In this document: one piece after another, positions 42,807 through 51,294 of the stretch
How the letters are laid out: each line of letters begins with the position of its first letter
Position numbering within the stretch: the first letter of the stretch is position 1
Assembly: GCA_902362595.1 (NCBI GenBank)
Contig: CABIXF010000009.1
Location: 1 to 64,000 of the forward strand
Length of the DNA stretch: 64,000 bases
Direction of reading: 5' to 3'
From: Bacteroidaceae bacterium
GTDB lineage: Bacteria; Bacteroidota; Bacteroidia; Bacteroidales; Bacteroidaceae
Program-made: the position numbers and the translations under genes
Notes under the pieces: model-generated
The model's database searches: none
Told to the model about the DNA's origin: nothing
Seen by the model: only the letters and a program-made list of their open reading frames with translations

Positions 42807-43556
42807 ATGATAGAAAAGAACGAAATGATTTTCGGCGTACGCGCCGTCATCGAGGCTATCCAGGCCGGAAAAGAGATTGACAAAGTGTTAATCAAAAAAG
42901 ACATCCAGAGTGACTTGTCGAAGGAACTCTTTGCAGTATTGAAAGATACTTTTATTCCCGTACAACGGGTGCCGGTGGAACGCATCAACCGTATCACCAA
43001 GAAGAACCACCAAGGCGTGGTGGCCTTCATCTCGCCCATCACTTACCAGCGCACGGAGGACATCGTGCCCTTCCTGTTCGAACAGGGAAAGAACCCGCTG
43101 CTCATCCTGCTGGACGGACTGACAGATGTACGCAACTTCGGAGCCATTGCCCGCACGTGTGAATGTGCCGGAGTGGATGCCATTATCATCCCTTCCAAGA
43201 ACAGTGTCAGTGTGAATGCGGATGCCATCAAGACTTCGGCAGGAGCCTTGCACACGATTCCCGTTTGCCGCGAAAGCAACGTGACAAACACTATCAAATT
43301 TCTGAAGGACAGCGGATTCAAGATTGTAGCGGCCACAGAAAAAGGTGATTATGACTATACCAAGGCCGACTACAAGAGTCCGACCTGCATCATCATGGGA
43401 GCGGAAGATACAGGTGTGCCTTACGACCACTTGGCTCTTTGTGACGAATGGATCAAGATTCCTTTGTTCGGAAACATCGAATCACTGAACGTATCCGTAG
43501 CAGCGGGTATCCTGATTTATGAAGCCGTGAAACAAAGGGGATTCGGAGAAGAATAA
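42807..43556 (+). CDS. rlmB: 23S rRNA 2'-O-ribose methyltransferase (RlmB/TrmH family)
   Basis: 249-residue SpoU-type methyltransferase, predicted to methylate a ribose in 23S rRNA. N-terminal substrate-binding domain (5-75), then ILLDGLTDVRNFGAIARTCE (motif 1, near 95; short form DVRNFGAIART), IMGAEDTGVP (motif 2, near 195) and IPLFGNIESLNVSVAAGI (motif 3, near 215), forming the SAM-binding knot. Length is normal for RlmB. It may also be a TrmH homologue with another target; motif 3 with ESLNVSVA is typical of RlmB. 17 bp after recN, before an exported TPR protein. Confidence 0.92.
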   Translation: MIEKNEMIFGVRAVIEAIQAGKEIDKVLIKKDIQSDLSKELFAVLKDTFIPVQRVPVERINRITKKNHQGVVAFISPITYQRTEDIVPFLFEQGKNPLLILLDGLTDVRNFGAIARTCECAGVDAIIIPSKNSVSVNADAIKTSAGALHTIPVCRESNVTNTIKFLKDSGFKIVAATEKGDYDYTKADYKSPTCIIMGAEDTGVPYDHLALCDEWIKIPLFGNIESLNVSVAAGILIYEAVKQRGFGEE

Positions 43557-43578
43557 AACAATAAAACATACAACTACC

Positions 43579-45285
43579 ATGAAAATGAGAAAATTTACCC
43601 TTATTCTGACGTGTTACGGAATGGCTTTCCAGATGGGGTTTGCCCAGGAACTTCCAAAATGGGCAAACAAAGCCCGGAAAGCGGTATTTTCCGTCGTCAC
43701 GTATGACAAAGACAACCAGATTCTCAATACCGGCAACGGATTCTTTATCGACGAAAATGGAACAGCTGTTTCGGACTATACCTTATTCAAAGGGGCCGAA
43801 CGTGCCGTCGTAGTCACTGCCGAAGGAAAGGAACTTCCAGTAGAATACATTCTAGGAGCCAATGATATGTACGATGTGGTAAAGTTCAAAACGGCTTACG
43901 ACAAGAAAATTGAAGCATTACAGCCCACTTCCCGTCCGGGAACAGTGAACGAGACCGTATACGTACTGCCCTATTCTACACAGAAAGCACCAACTGGTAC
44001 ACACGGTACTATTGCCAAAATTGATACTATCAGTCACAACTCCTTCTATTACACTCTGAACATGAAAACAGGTGACAAAACGGTCAGCTGCCCAGTGATG
44101 AACGCAGAAGGAGAAGTCATGGGATTGGTGCAGAAGAACAGTGACAAAGAAAGTACTTCGAGCTATGCTATCGGCATCGGATATGCCAAGAGTCTTTCCA
44201 TCAGCGCCCTGTCGGCCAACGACTTCGCCCTGAATGCCATCGGTATCCGCAAAGGATTGCCGGAAGATGAGTCACAGGCTCTGGTATATGTGTACATGGC
44301 TTCGTCCAACCTGACCCGGGATGAATACTTGAATCTGCTGAACGAATTCATTCAGCAATATCCTAAAAACAGTGAAGGTTACTCTCGCCGGGCTACCTGC
44401 TACATCGGATATGGTGATGACGCCCACTATGCATTGGCTGAAAAGGATTTGCAGACCATGGTGGAAGTCAACGACAACAAAGGAGATGCCTATTATAACC
44501 TCTCTAAGCTATTATATAATTACGTACTGGGGTTACAAGGTGCCAAACCTTACGGCGACTGGACGCTGGAACGCGCACTGAAAGAAATCAATACAGCTCT
44601 TGAGAACGACAAACAGGGATTATACTATCAGTTGCAGGGAGATATTTATTTTGCCATGCAGAAATATCCGGAAGCCTTTACCAGCTACGAAGAGGTGAAC
44701 CGCTCCCCGCTGGCTTCGGCTGCCACTTTCTATGCAGCAGCCAAAACGAAAGAACTGATCGAGGGTGCTTCCAAGAAAGAAGCCATTGCATTGATGGACA
44801 GTGCCGTGGCGAAATACAATCCCCCTTATGGAAAAGATGCAGCTCCCTATCTCTATGAGCGTGCTCGCATGAAAGACGAGGACAAACAATTCCGCGAAGC
44901 TGTAGGCGACTACAACCTCTTCTATGATGCCATGATGGGACAAGTAGCTGCCGATTTCTATTTTATCCGTGAACAGGCTGAAATGCAATGTCGTATGTAT
45001 CAGCAGGCCATCAACGACATCAATCAGGCAATTGAAATGGAACCCAAAAACGTAGACTACTGGGTAGAAAAAGGAAGTGTACATCTTCGAGTCAACCAGC
45101 CGAAAGAAGCTATTGAAGCATTGAATAAAGCCATTGAATTGGATGCAAAGAATGCGGCTGCTTACCGCATGCTAGGCTATTGCCAGATACAACAAAACAA
45201 GAAGAAAGAAGGGTTGGCCAACTTGGAGAAAGCCGTGGAACTGGGAGACACCGTCGCCAAGAACCTGATAGAAAAATATAAATAA
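43579..45285 (+). CDS. Exported degenerate trypsin-like domain fused to TPR repeats
   Basis: 568 residues with a signal peptide (1-22, MAFQMGFAQE). Residues 25-225 look like a trypsin-fold domain (NTGNGFFIDENGTAVSDYTL, the usual GTGFFI..G..(V)T(N)xH pattern), but the catalytic His position is Thr68 and the Ser position (before CPVMN) is Val169; only the Asp in DMYDVV (Asp99) remains. The rest (about 255-568) is a chain of TPR repeats, clearest near 495-560 (DYWVEKGSVHLRVNQPKEAI). It is therefore probably a binding or scaffold protein, not a protease. It follows rlmB by 22 bp and the nitronate monooxygenase-like gene by 7 bp, and could share the transcript. Confidence 0.8.
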   Translation: MKMRKFTLILTCYGMAFQMGFAQELPKWANKARKAVFSVVTYDKDNQILNTGNGFFIDENGTAVSDYTLFKGAERAVVVTAEGKELPVEYILGANDMYDVVKFKTAYDKKIEALQPTSRPGTVNETVYVLPYSTQKAPTGTHGTIAKIDTISHNSFYYTLNMKTGDKTVSCPVMNAEGEVMGLVQKNSDKESTSSYAIGIGYAKSLSISALSANDFALNAIGIRKGLPEDESQALVYVYMASSNLTRDEYLNLLNEFIQQYPKNSEGYSRRATCYIGYGDDAHYALAEKDLQTMVEVNDNKGDAYYNLSKLLYNYVLGLQGAKPYGDWTLERALKEINTALENDKQGLYYQLQGDIYFAMQKYPEAFTSYEEVNRSPLASAATFYAAAKTKELIEGASKKEAIALMDSAVAKYNPPYGKDAAPYLYERARMKDEDKQFREAVGDYNLFYDAMMGQVAADFYFIREQAEMQCRMYQQAINDINQAIEMEPKNVDYWVEKGSVHLRVNQPKEAIEALNKAIELDAKNAAAYRMLGYCQIQQNKKKEGLANLEKAVELGDTVAKNLIEKYK

Positions 45286-45292
45286 TCATTTT

Positions 45293-46243
45293 ATGAACAA
45301 CAGAGTCTGTCACCTTTTCGGTATCCGCTACCCCATCATTCAAGGAGGAATGGTGTGGTGCAGCGGCTGGCGACTGGCTTCAGCCGTCAGCAACGCAGGT
45401 GGACTAGGATTGTTGGGAGCTGGCTCCATGCATCCGGAAACCTTGCGCGAACACATCCGCAAGTGCAAGGCGGCTACCGACAAACCGTTCGGCGTCAATG
45501 TACCGTTGATGTATCCTGAGATTGATACCCTTATGGACATTATTCAGGAAGAAGAAGTGAAAATTGTGTTTACCTCTGCGGGTAACCCGAAGACATGGAC
45601 TTCCAAGCTTCAACAGGCTGGCATCAAGGTAGCCCATGTGGTATCTTCCAGCCGTTTCGCCATGAAATGTGAAGAAGCCGGAGTGGATGCCATTGTAGCC
45701 GAAGGATTCGAGGCCGGCGGCCACAACGGACGGGAAGAAACCACCACCTTCTGCTTGATTCCGGCAGTGAAGAAAGTATGTACCGTCCCCCTCATTGCTG
45801 CAGGAGGCATCGTGTCGGGAGAAAGCATCCTGGCTGCGGAAGCCTTGGGCGCAGAAGGTGTACAAATGGGTACCCGCTTCGCCCTGACGGAAGAAAGTTC
45901 GGCCCACTTCACCTTCAAGGACCGGTGCCTGCGACTGAACGAAGGAGACACGCAACTGACCCTCAAGCAGCTTTCTCCTACCCGACTGGTCAAAAACGAC
46001 TTCTACAAGCAGGTGGAAGAAGCCGAACAAAAGGGTGCTTCCGTCGATGAAATGAGGGCTTTATTAGGCAAAGGCCGGGCCAAGAAAGGTATTTTTGAAG
46101 GAGATATCTATGAAGGAGAGCTGGAAATCGGACAAGCCGCCTCACAGATTCACCAGTTGCAGACGGTAGATGAAGTGATGACGGAACTAGTGGAAGATTA
46201 TCGCAAGGCCCTCCGTCAACTACAGGACAAGCAGGGCTGGTAA
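45293..46243 (+). CDS. Nitronate monooxygenase/FabK-like flavoprotein
   Basis: 316-residue FMN-dependent TIM-barrel enzyme, a group including nitronate monooxygenases and enoyl-ACP reductase FabK. It opens FGIRYPIIQGGMVWCSG (near 9), the phosphate-binding region has AAGGIVSGESILAAEALGAEGVQMG (near 175-195) and AEGFEAGGHNGREE (near 140) has the catalytic His. Whether it reduces enoyl-ACP or oxidises nitronates cannot be told from sequence; Bacteroidetes that lack FabI may use FabK. It is the last gene of a plus-strand run. The stop is followed by a 546-bp non-coding stretch. Confidence 0.88.
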   Translation: MNNRVCHLFGIRYPIIQGGMVWCSGWRLASAVSNAGGLGLLGAGSMHPETLREHIRKCKAATDKPFGVNVPLMYPEIDTLMDIIQEEEVKIVFTSAGNPKTWTSKLQQAGIKVAHVVSSSRFAMKCEEAGVDAIVAEGFEAGGHNGREETTTFCLIPAVKKVCTVPLIAAGGIVSGESILAAEALGAEGVQMGTRFALTEESSAHFTFKDRCLRLNEGDTQLTLKQLSPTRLVKNDFYKQVEEAEQKGASVDEMRALLGKGRAKKGIFEGDIYEGELEIGQAASQIHQLQTVDEVMTELVEDYRKALRQLQDKQGW

Positions 46244-46789
46244 ACGGGAATGCTTTAATGTAAAGAGTTTACTCCATACCTAAATCCATTGTCCCGATAG
46301 ATGCAAAGTTTCCATCCCCCAATAGTAAGGAAATACAATCCGCAAGACGCGGCCATAAAAAGTATCAAAGTCTTGGAACAGCAATACCTTGGGAACACGT
46401 ACACATCATAACTTAACCATAAGAGGTCTCAAGGGCCTCCGAATTTGAGGATGTATTTACAAAGGAATCCCCTTATTTTTCGCTTTCTCCCTCATAAGAA
46501 GAAAAGTAGAAAAATAAGGGGATTCTTATATTATCTCACTTATAGACTAACTACCGGACCGTTCCTTCGGAGAGACCCTATGTGGAAACTACCATTGGTT
46601 CCTCACGGTCAATCCCTGCCAGAACGCCTTATTGAAGAGATTCAAGAAGTTTCTCGCGGGCTGGCTTCAAAAAGGATATCCTCGCAACAAACTTTAGGAG
46701 ACTTCGAAGAATCATCCCACCGTTGTACAACCTTTCAGCTTTCCGCGAAGCAGAAACCCTCAGCCTCCTTCAGAAAAAAATTTCACTTC
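46244..46789. other. Intergenic region without a supported gene
   Basis: 546 bp between the convergent flavoprotein and ABC genes. It holds the strong palindrome at 46465-46525 and a small GTAAA-GAG-TTTAC dyad near 46259-46271. A long plus-strand reading frame crosses it, but most of that frame lies opposite the ABC gene and its first part has low-likelihood composition, so it is not called. An expressed small RNA is possible. Confidence 0.5.
46465..46525. terminator. Perfect 17-bp inverted repeat with 27-nt loop
   Basis: GAATCCCCTTATTTTTC (46465-46481) and its complement GAAAAATAAGGGGATTC (46509-46525). It stands alone, about 220 bp from the upstream gene's stop and 265 bp from the opposing one. 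No T-run follows the stem on either strand, only T-rich sequence, so it may be a terminator of a longer transcript or a separate structured RNA. The loop length equals that of the hairpin at 15225-15277. Confidence 0.5.
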
Positions 46790-48241
46790 CTACTTATTCC
46801 GCTTCAGAAACAACGAATTGGTAATGGTAGACGGAAGTTCCTCCTGATAGTGCGTCACCATGATCAAGGTCTTATCCTTCCGGTCACAGAAAGCCTCGAT
46901 GACATCCTTCACCAACCGGCGGTTGCGCATATCCAAACCGTGCAAAGGCTCGTCCAGAATCAGCAGTTCAGGGTCTTTGACAAACGCACGAGCCAAAAGC
47001 ACCATACGCTGTTCCCCACTGGAGAGCTGAAGGAAGCTGCGGTCTTTCAAATCGGCAATACCAAAGATGTCCATCCACCACACGCACGTCTCCACATCCT
47101 TTTCCTGCGTCTTGCGATACAAACCGATGGAATCGTGCAAACCGCTGGCCACGATGTCAATGGCCGGAAGGTTCTTCAAATAAGCACGGTGCATTTCCGG
47201 ACTCACATAACCGATATGCTTCTTGATTTCCCAAATACTCTCGCCACTGCCCCGTTTGCGTCCAAACAACGCAATGTCGCACGCATAACTCTGCGGATTA
47301 TCGGCACAAATCAAACTCAGCAACGTAGACTTTCCGGCCCCGTTCTCTCCGCTGAGTGCCCATTTCTCTCCGCACTTCACCGTCCAGTCGAGGTCTTTCA
47401 GGATGACCCGTTCCCCATATCGGATGCTTACCTTATTCAAGTCTACGATATGCTCCGTATGATACAGGTTCTCGGCATACGGCAAATCCAGTATCCGCTG
47501 CCGCTTCTCATCAGACAGCACATGTGCCGGAGCCGGTTCCCGGTGAGCCAGGTATTCCTGCAACGTGATTTTCGGTCCACAGTGACGGTCTTCCACCGGT
47601 ATCACGTGCGTAATAAACGTCGGAATATCGTCCGTCTTCGACAAGACCAGAATCACCTGCAAATCTGTCATCTCCGTCAGCTTGCCCAGCAACGTATGCA
47701 ACAGTCCGCGTGTCCGTGCATCCAGACCGATGAAAGGATTGTCCATAATCAACACCCGCGGACCGCTCAGCAACGTCTTAGTCAGCTGGAACTTGCGGAG
47801 TTCTCCACTGGAAAGCAGGATAATGTGCTTGCTGAGCATCTCCTCTATCCCAAACAAGTCGTAGAGTGCCTTTCGGAGCTGCTCGTCTTTGCACTCCGGC
47901 AGCAAATCGGCCACGATGGGCGTATCGTCCAAGTCGTGTGAGTTCCATCGCTGCTGGTAATAATAATTTCCATCGGCATCCCCATACGAGTCGCGGAAAG
48001 TGATGTATTTGATGTTGTCACAAGCCATTTTGGATTCTGAAGGAGAGAAATCATACTTCACCTCGTTCATCAGCAACGGATAACGGCCCGTGATGGTATC
48101 TACCAACAGGCTCTTTCCCGCCCCGTTCGGTCCCACAATGGCCACATGCTCTCCCGCAGCAATCTGCAAGTTAATAGGTTCCTTCATCCGATAGAGCGGA
48201 TGACGTGTCACTCCGTTCTCAATTGTAATTACATTCTGCAT
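46790..48241 (-). CDS. Twin-cassette ABC ATPase (ModF-like) with one degenerate site
   Basis: 483-residue soluble protein with two ABC cassettes and no membrane segments, of the ModF/Uup-like architecture. Cassette 1: Walker A GPNGAGKSL (37-45), signature LLSSGELRKFQL, Walker B LIMDNPF with Asn168 in place of the catalytic Glu. Cassette 2: SGENGAGKSTL near 285, LSSGEQRMVLLARAF and LLILDEPLHGLD, complete. So one ATP site should hydrolyse slowly or not at all. Function is unknown; E. coli ModF is a related protein of unclear role near molybdate genes, but none of those is present here. It follows pulA by 42 bp on the same strand. Confidence 0.85.
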   Translation of the reverse strand: MQNVITIENGVTRHPLYRMKEPINLQIAAGEHVAIVGPNGAGKSLLVDTITGRYPLLMNEVKYDFSPSESKMACDNIKYITFRDSYGDADGNYYYQQRWNSHDLDDTPIVADLLPECKDEQLRKALYDLFGIEEMLSKHIILLSSGELRKFQLTKTLLSGPRVLIMDNPFIGLDARTRGLLHTLLGKLTEMTDLQVILVLSKTDDIPTFITHVIPVEDRHCGPKITLQEYLAHREPAPAHVLSDEKRQRILDLPYAENLYHTEHIVDLNKVSIRYGERVILKDLDWTVKCGEKWALSGENGAGKSTLLSLICADNPQSYACDIALFGRKRGSGESIWEIKKHIGYVSPEMHRAYLKNLPAIDIVASGLHDSIGLYRKTQEKDVETCVWWMDIFGIADLKDRSFLQLSSGEQRMVLLARAFVKDPELLILDEPLHGLDMRNRRLVKDVIEAFCDRKDKTLIMVTHYQEELPSTITNSLFLKRNK

Positions 48242-48283
48242 TGTCTCTTTTAGCTTTTAATTGTTCCTATGTCGTTGTTTTGT

Positions 48284-50353
48284 TTATTGATGCACAATCA
48301 TGGCCGTGCGGGGAGCCACCGTGAGCACATTGCCCGTCAACGTACCCAGTCCCAGCACATTGTCCACACGTCCGTCGCGACAGGCTATCCAATAACGTCC
48401 TTCGGGCACATTGACCTGCACTGGTTCCGTACGTGCGTTAAGCACCACCACCGTATTCAGCCACGAATCACCCGCCGGACTTCCCTTAATACGAAAAGCC
48501 ACTACATTGCTGGCTGGTGTCGGCAAGAACTCCAAGTGCTTGGCTATCAGTGAAGCATCACCCATACGGAATGAAGGATGCGCCTTACGCATGGCAATCA
48601 ATCCGCGCACGTAATCAAAGAAATCATGATGTGAAGTCTTTCTCCGCCAGTCGATGGCATTGACGGCATCCGGGCTCTTGTAAGAATTGGCCACTCCCTG
48701 CTTGTCACGCAGAATCTCATCCCCTGCATACCAGAACGGAATGCCCTGCGACGTGAATACCGCCGTAGCCGCCAGCTTGGCCAGTGCATTCATCTCCTGC
48801 TCCGAAAGTCCCGGCAAGGTCGTTTTCAATCGATCAGCCAGGCAGAGGTCGTCGTGACAGCTCACGTAACTGATGAGCTGGTCGGGCTGCGTAGCCCAAA
48901 AATGAAGCTCCCTCTCCGCCTTTACCGTGGCCAGTGAATCTTCCGTCAGACTATCCGCAAGGGTTGTACTCTGCACAGATGCAGCTGCATGCTTTACCGA
49001 CAGCTGCGGATGGGCAGTGCCTCCTACCAATCCGAACTTCACACCCGCCGCATGCCCCATACGGCCGATGACAAACGCACCTTTGGATTCATCGTTCCAA
49101 GGACCACGCAATGCATCGCGCATCTCGTCACAAAACATACCGATATGCGGAAGCTGCGGCGCGTTCTTCTTCATGGCCAGCAGGCTGTCTGGCAATTGCG
49201 GACGATTGGCTGCCCAGCCTTCTCCATAAATATAAATCGTAGGATCAATCCGGTCGAGTGCCCGGCGAATTTCGTTCATCGTTTCGATGTCATGGATGCC
49301 CATCAGGTCGAAGCGGAAACCGTCGATATGGTATTCCCTGGCCCAATAGCAGACCGACTCAATCATGAAACGCCGCATCATCGGACGTTCGCTAGCCGTT
49401 TCATTTCCACACCCCGAGGCATTCGCCCATTTCCCTTCGTCATCCGTCCGATAAAAATACCCAGGTACCGTGCGTTCGAAGTTACTTCCTTTTATAATCG
49501 CGGTATGGTTGTACACCACATCCATCACCACCCGGATACCCGCCCGGTGAAGGGCCATCACCATCTGCTTGAATTCCCGGATACGCACATCCGGCTTATA
49601 AGGATCGGTGGCATACGAACCTTCCGGCACGTTATAGTTTTTCGGGTCATAACCCCAGTTGTACTGCGGCTTATCGAGCTTCGTTTCGTCCACCGACGAA
49701 AAGTCGAACGACGGCAACAGCTGTACGTGAGTCACCCCCAGTTCCTTCAGATGGTCGAGCCCCGTCTTCTCCCCCAGATAAGTCTTTGTACCCTCTTCCG
49801 TGAGTGCCAGAAACTTACCCCGGTTATGAATGCCCGAGACTGTATCGATGGAAAAATCCCGGTGATGTAGCTCATAAATGATGATATCCGAAAAACGCTT
49901 CAACGGCGGACGCTTGTCTTCGTTCCACCCCTTCGGGTTCGTCGCACCCCAGTCGATGATGGCTGCCCGGTCGCCGTTCACTCCCACCGCCTTGGCCAGC
50001 AGCCCGGGAGTATCTCCCTGCCATACGTCGTCAATCTTCACGTTGAACGTATAGAACTTCCCTTTCAGGTCTTCGTCCACCCGGGCCCGCCACATCCCGT
50101 CGGATGCCGGCTCCATCTTCACCATTCGGTAGGCCGAGCCTCCCTGCCCTTTCTCATAGAGCAACACCCGCACCTCCTGTGCCGTAGGTGCCCAAAGCGA
50201 AAACTTCGTGACGGAAGGGGCATACACCATTTCCTCCCATTCACCGTCGTACACCGGATATTTGTCGAACGTCGTCTGTGCATCCTGGTGCGAGGATGTA
50301 CATCCTGCTACCACTGTCATCATTGACATTACGACAAGATGCTTCAGTTTCAT
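48284..50353 (-). CDS. pulA: Type I pullulanase, predicted lipoprotein (GH13)
   Basis: Debranching enzyme hydrolysing alpha-1,6 links of pullulan and related glucans. A lipoprotein signal with lipobox VVAGC puts lipidation at Cys18. A CBM48-like N-terminal domain (TKFSLWAPTAQEV, about 50-140) leads to the GH13 barrel with YNWGYDP near 230, DVVYNHT near 282, the nucleophile Asp in GFRFDLMG (near 351), the acid Glu in YGEGW (near 378) and SCHDD near 497. 689 residues is full length. It is 12 bp downstream of ruvC and upstream of the ABC gene. Cell-surface or periplasmic location is inferred. Confidence 0.93.
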   Translation of the reverse strand: MKLKHLVVMSMMTVVAGCTSSHQDAQTTFDKYPVYDGEWEEMVYAPSVTKFSLWAPTAQEVRVLLYEKGQGGSAYRMVKMEPASDGMWRARVDEDLKGKFYTFNVKIDDVWQGDTPGLLAKAVGVNGDRAAIIDWGATNPKGWNEDKRPPLKRFSDIIIYELHHRDFSIDTVSGIHNRGKFLALTEEGTKTYLGEKTGLDHLKELGVTHVQLLPSFDFSSVDETKLDKPQYNWGYDPKNYNVPEGSYATDPYKPDVRIREFKQMVMALHRAGIRVVMDVVYNHTAIIKGSNFERTVPGYFYRTDDEGKWANASGCGNETASERPMMRRFMIESVCYWAREYHIDGFRFDLMGIHDIETMNEIRRALDRIDPTIYIYGEGWAANRPQLPDSLLAMKKNAPQLPHIGMFCDEMRDALRGPWNDESKGAFVIGRMGHAAGVKFGLVGGTAHPQLSVKHAAASVQSTTLADSLTEDSLATVKAERELHFWATQPDQLISYVSCHDDLCLADRLKTTLPGLSEQEMNALAKLAATAVFTSQGIPFWYAGDEILRDKQGVANSYKSPDAVNAIDWRRKTSHHDFFDYVRGLIAMRKAHPSFRMGDASLIAKHLEFLPTPASNVVAFRIKGSPAGDSWLNTVVVLNARTEPVQVNVPEGRYWIACRDGRVDNVLGLGTLTGNVLTVAPRTAMIVHQ

Positions 50354-50365
50354 ATTTCTTTTCTC

Positions 50366-50935
50366 CTATTTTTTTATGCGTTCCGGATTCTTGGCAATAA
50401 AATCCTTCCAACTGGAATACGCTTTCGGCATTTCCGGACGTCCCATCTGCAGGTAATGGCAGTAAGCTGCTCCCAAAGCATCGGTGGCATCCATGAAAGG
50501 TCCCATCTCCGAATCGGGAATGTGCAACATCCGTTTCAGCATGTCGGCCACCTGCTCCTTGCTGGCCTGCCCGTTGCCGGTGATGGCCATCTTGATTTTC
50601 AGCGGTGCATACTCCGTCACCGGAATATCGCGCATCAGGGCTGCCACGATGGCCACCCCCTGCGCCCGTCCCAGCTTCAGCATGGACTGTACGTTCTTTC
50701 CGAAAAACGGCGCCTCGATGGCCAGTTCATCGGGCAGGTACGAAGAAATGATACCCTGCACGCGCTCATAAATGTGTTTCAGCTTCAGATACGAGTCGCC
50801 GCATTTACGCAGGTCGATGACGCCGAGTGTCATCACTTCCGGTTTGACACCCGTCACCTTCAGTACCCCGTATCCCATGATGTTCGTACCCGGGTCGATA
50901 CCGAGAATGATTTTTTCCTTAACCGGCTGTATCAC
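50366..50935 (-). CDS. ruvC: Holliday junction resolvase RuvC
   Basis: Dimeric endonuclease that cuts Holliday junctions in recombination. The RNase-H-like active site is formed by Asp14 in ILGIDPGTN, Glu in [10 protein letters not shown] (near 74), and Asp residues in [14 protein letters not shown] (near 148). 189 residues is normal. Its start codon overlaps the last codon of the DUF4286 gene (4 bp), so translation is likely coupled; pulA follows after 12 bp. ruvAB is not in the window. Confidence 0.95.
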   Translation of the reverse strand: MIQPVKEKIILGIDPGTNIMGYGVLKVTGVKPEVMTLGVIDLRKCGDSYLKLKHIYERVQGIISSYLPDELAIEAPFFGKNVQSMLKLGRAQGVAIVAALMRDIPVTEYAPLKIKMAITGNGQASKEQVADMLKRMLHIPDSEMGPFMDATDALGAAYCHYLQMGRPEMPKAYSSWKDFIAKNPERIKK

Positions 50936-51237
50936 CTTATTACCTCCATTAATGTGGGGAAACCGATGACCTTATCCTTGAACACTTTCATCATCTCCGT
51001 ATTCAAGGCAGCCCCCTGCTTTACATGCCAACGATGCAACGTCGCGCTGTCTTCCACTTCCCACTGGAGTGAAAAGCATTCACTGTCCTGCTCCTTATGG
51101 CTCAAGATACGCAGGATACGGGGATTTTTCAGTTCACCCGATTTTTCCACTTCCGGAATGTAGAATTCATTCAACCATATCACAAAATTACGGGCATCAC
51201 CCATCTCTACATGAAAAGTAGTATTATAAATCAGCAT
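50932..51237 (-). CDS. DUF4286 protein
   Basis: 101-residue cytoplasmic protein of the DUF4286 family, recognised by its start [26 protein letters not shown] region (key part YNTTFHVE) and the middle [21 protein letters not shown]. The predicted alternation of strand and helix suggests a dimeric alpha-beta barrel (ferredoxin-like). Its gene almost always sits with ruvC in Bacteroidetes. No function is established. It has its own -7 element about 26 bp upstream and is the first gene of a minus-strand operon with ruvC, pulA and the ABC gene. Confidence 0.85.
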   Translation of the reverse strand: MLIYNTTFHVEMGDARNFVIWLNEFYIPEVEKSGELKNPRILRILSHKEQDSECFSLQWEVEDSATLHRWHVKQGAALNTEMMKVFKDKVIGFPTLMEVIR

Positions 51238-51262
51238 ATATCTTCTTATTTTAATCCGATTA

Positions 51263-51270
51263 CAAAATTA
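51263..51270 (-). promoter_or_regulatory. -7 element of the DUF4286-ruvC-pulA operon
   Basis: TAATTTTG on the minus strand, 26 bp before the DUF4286 start; no clear -33. Confidence 0.4.
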
Positions 51271-51294
51271 TACAATACGATGAAAACAACCTGA

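Noticed and set aside
46445..47941. Plus-strand reading frame of about 500 codons
   Set aside because: Most of it lies opposite the ABC ATPase gene, which has clear motifs; the only independent part (46445-46789) has no family features.
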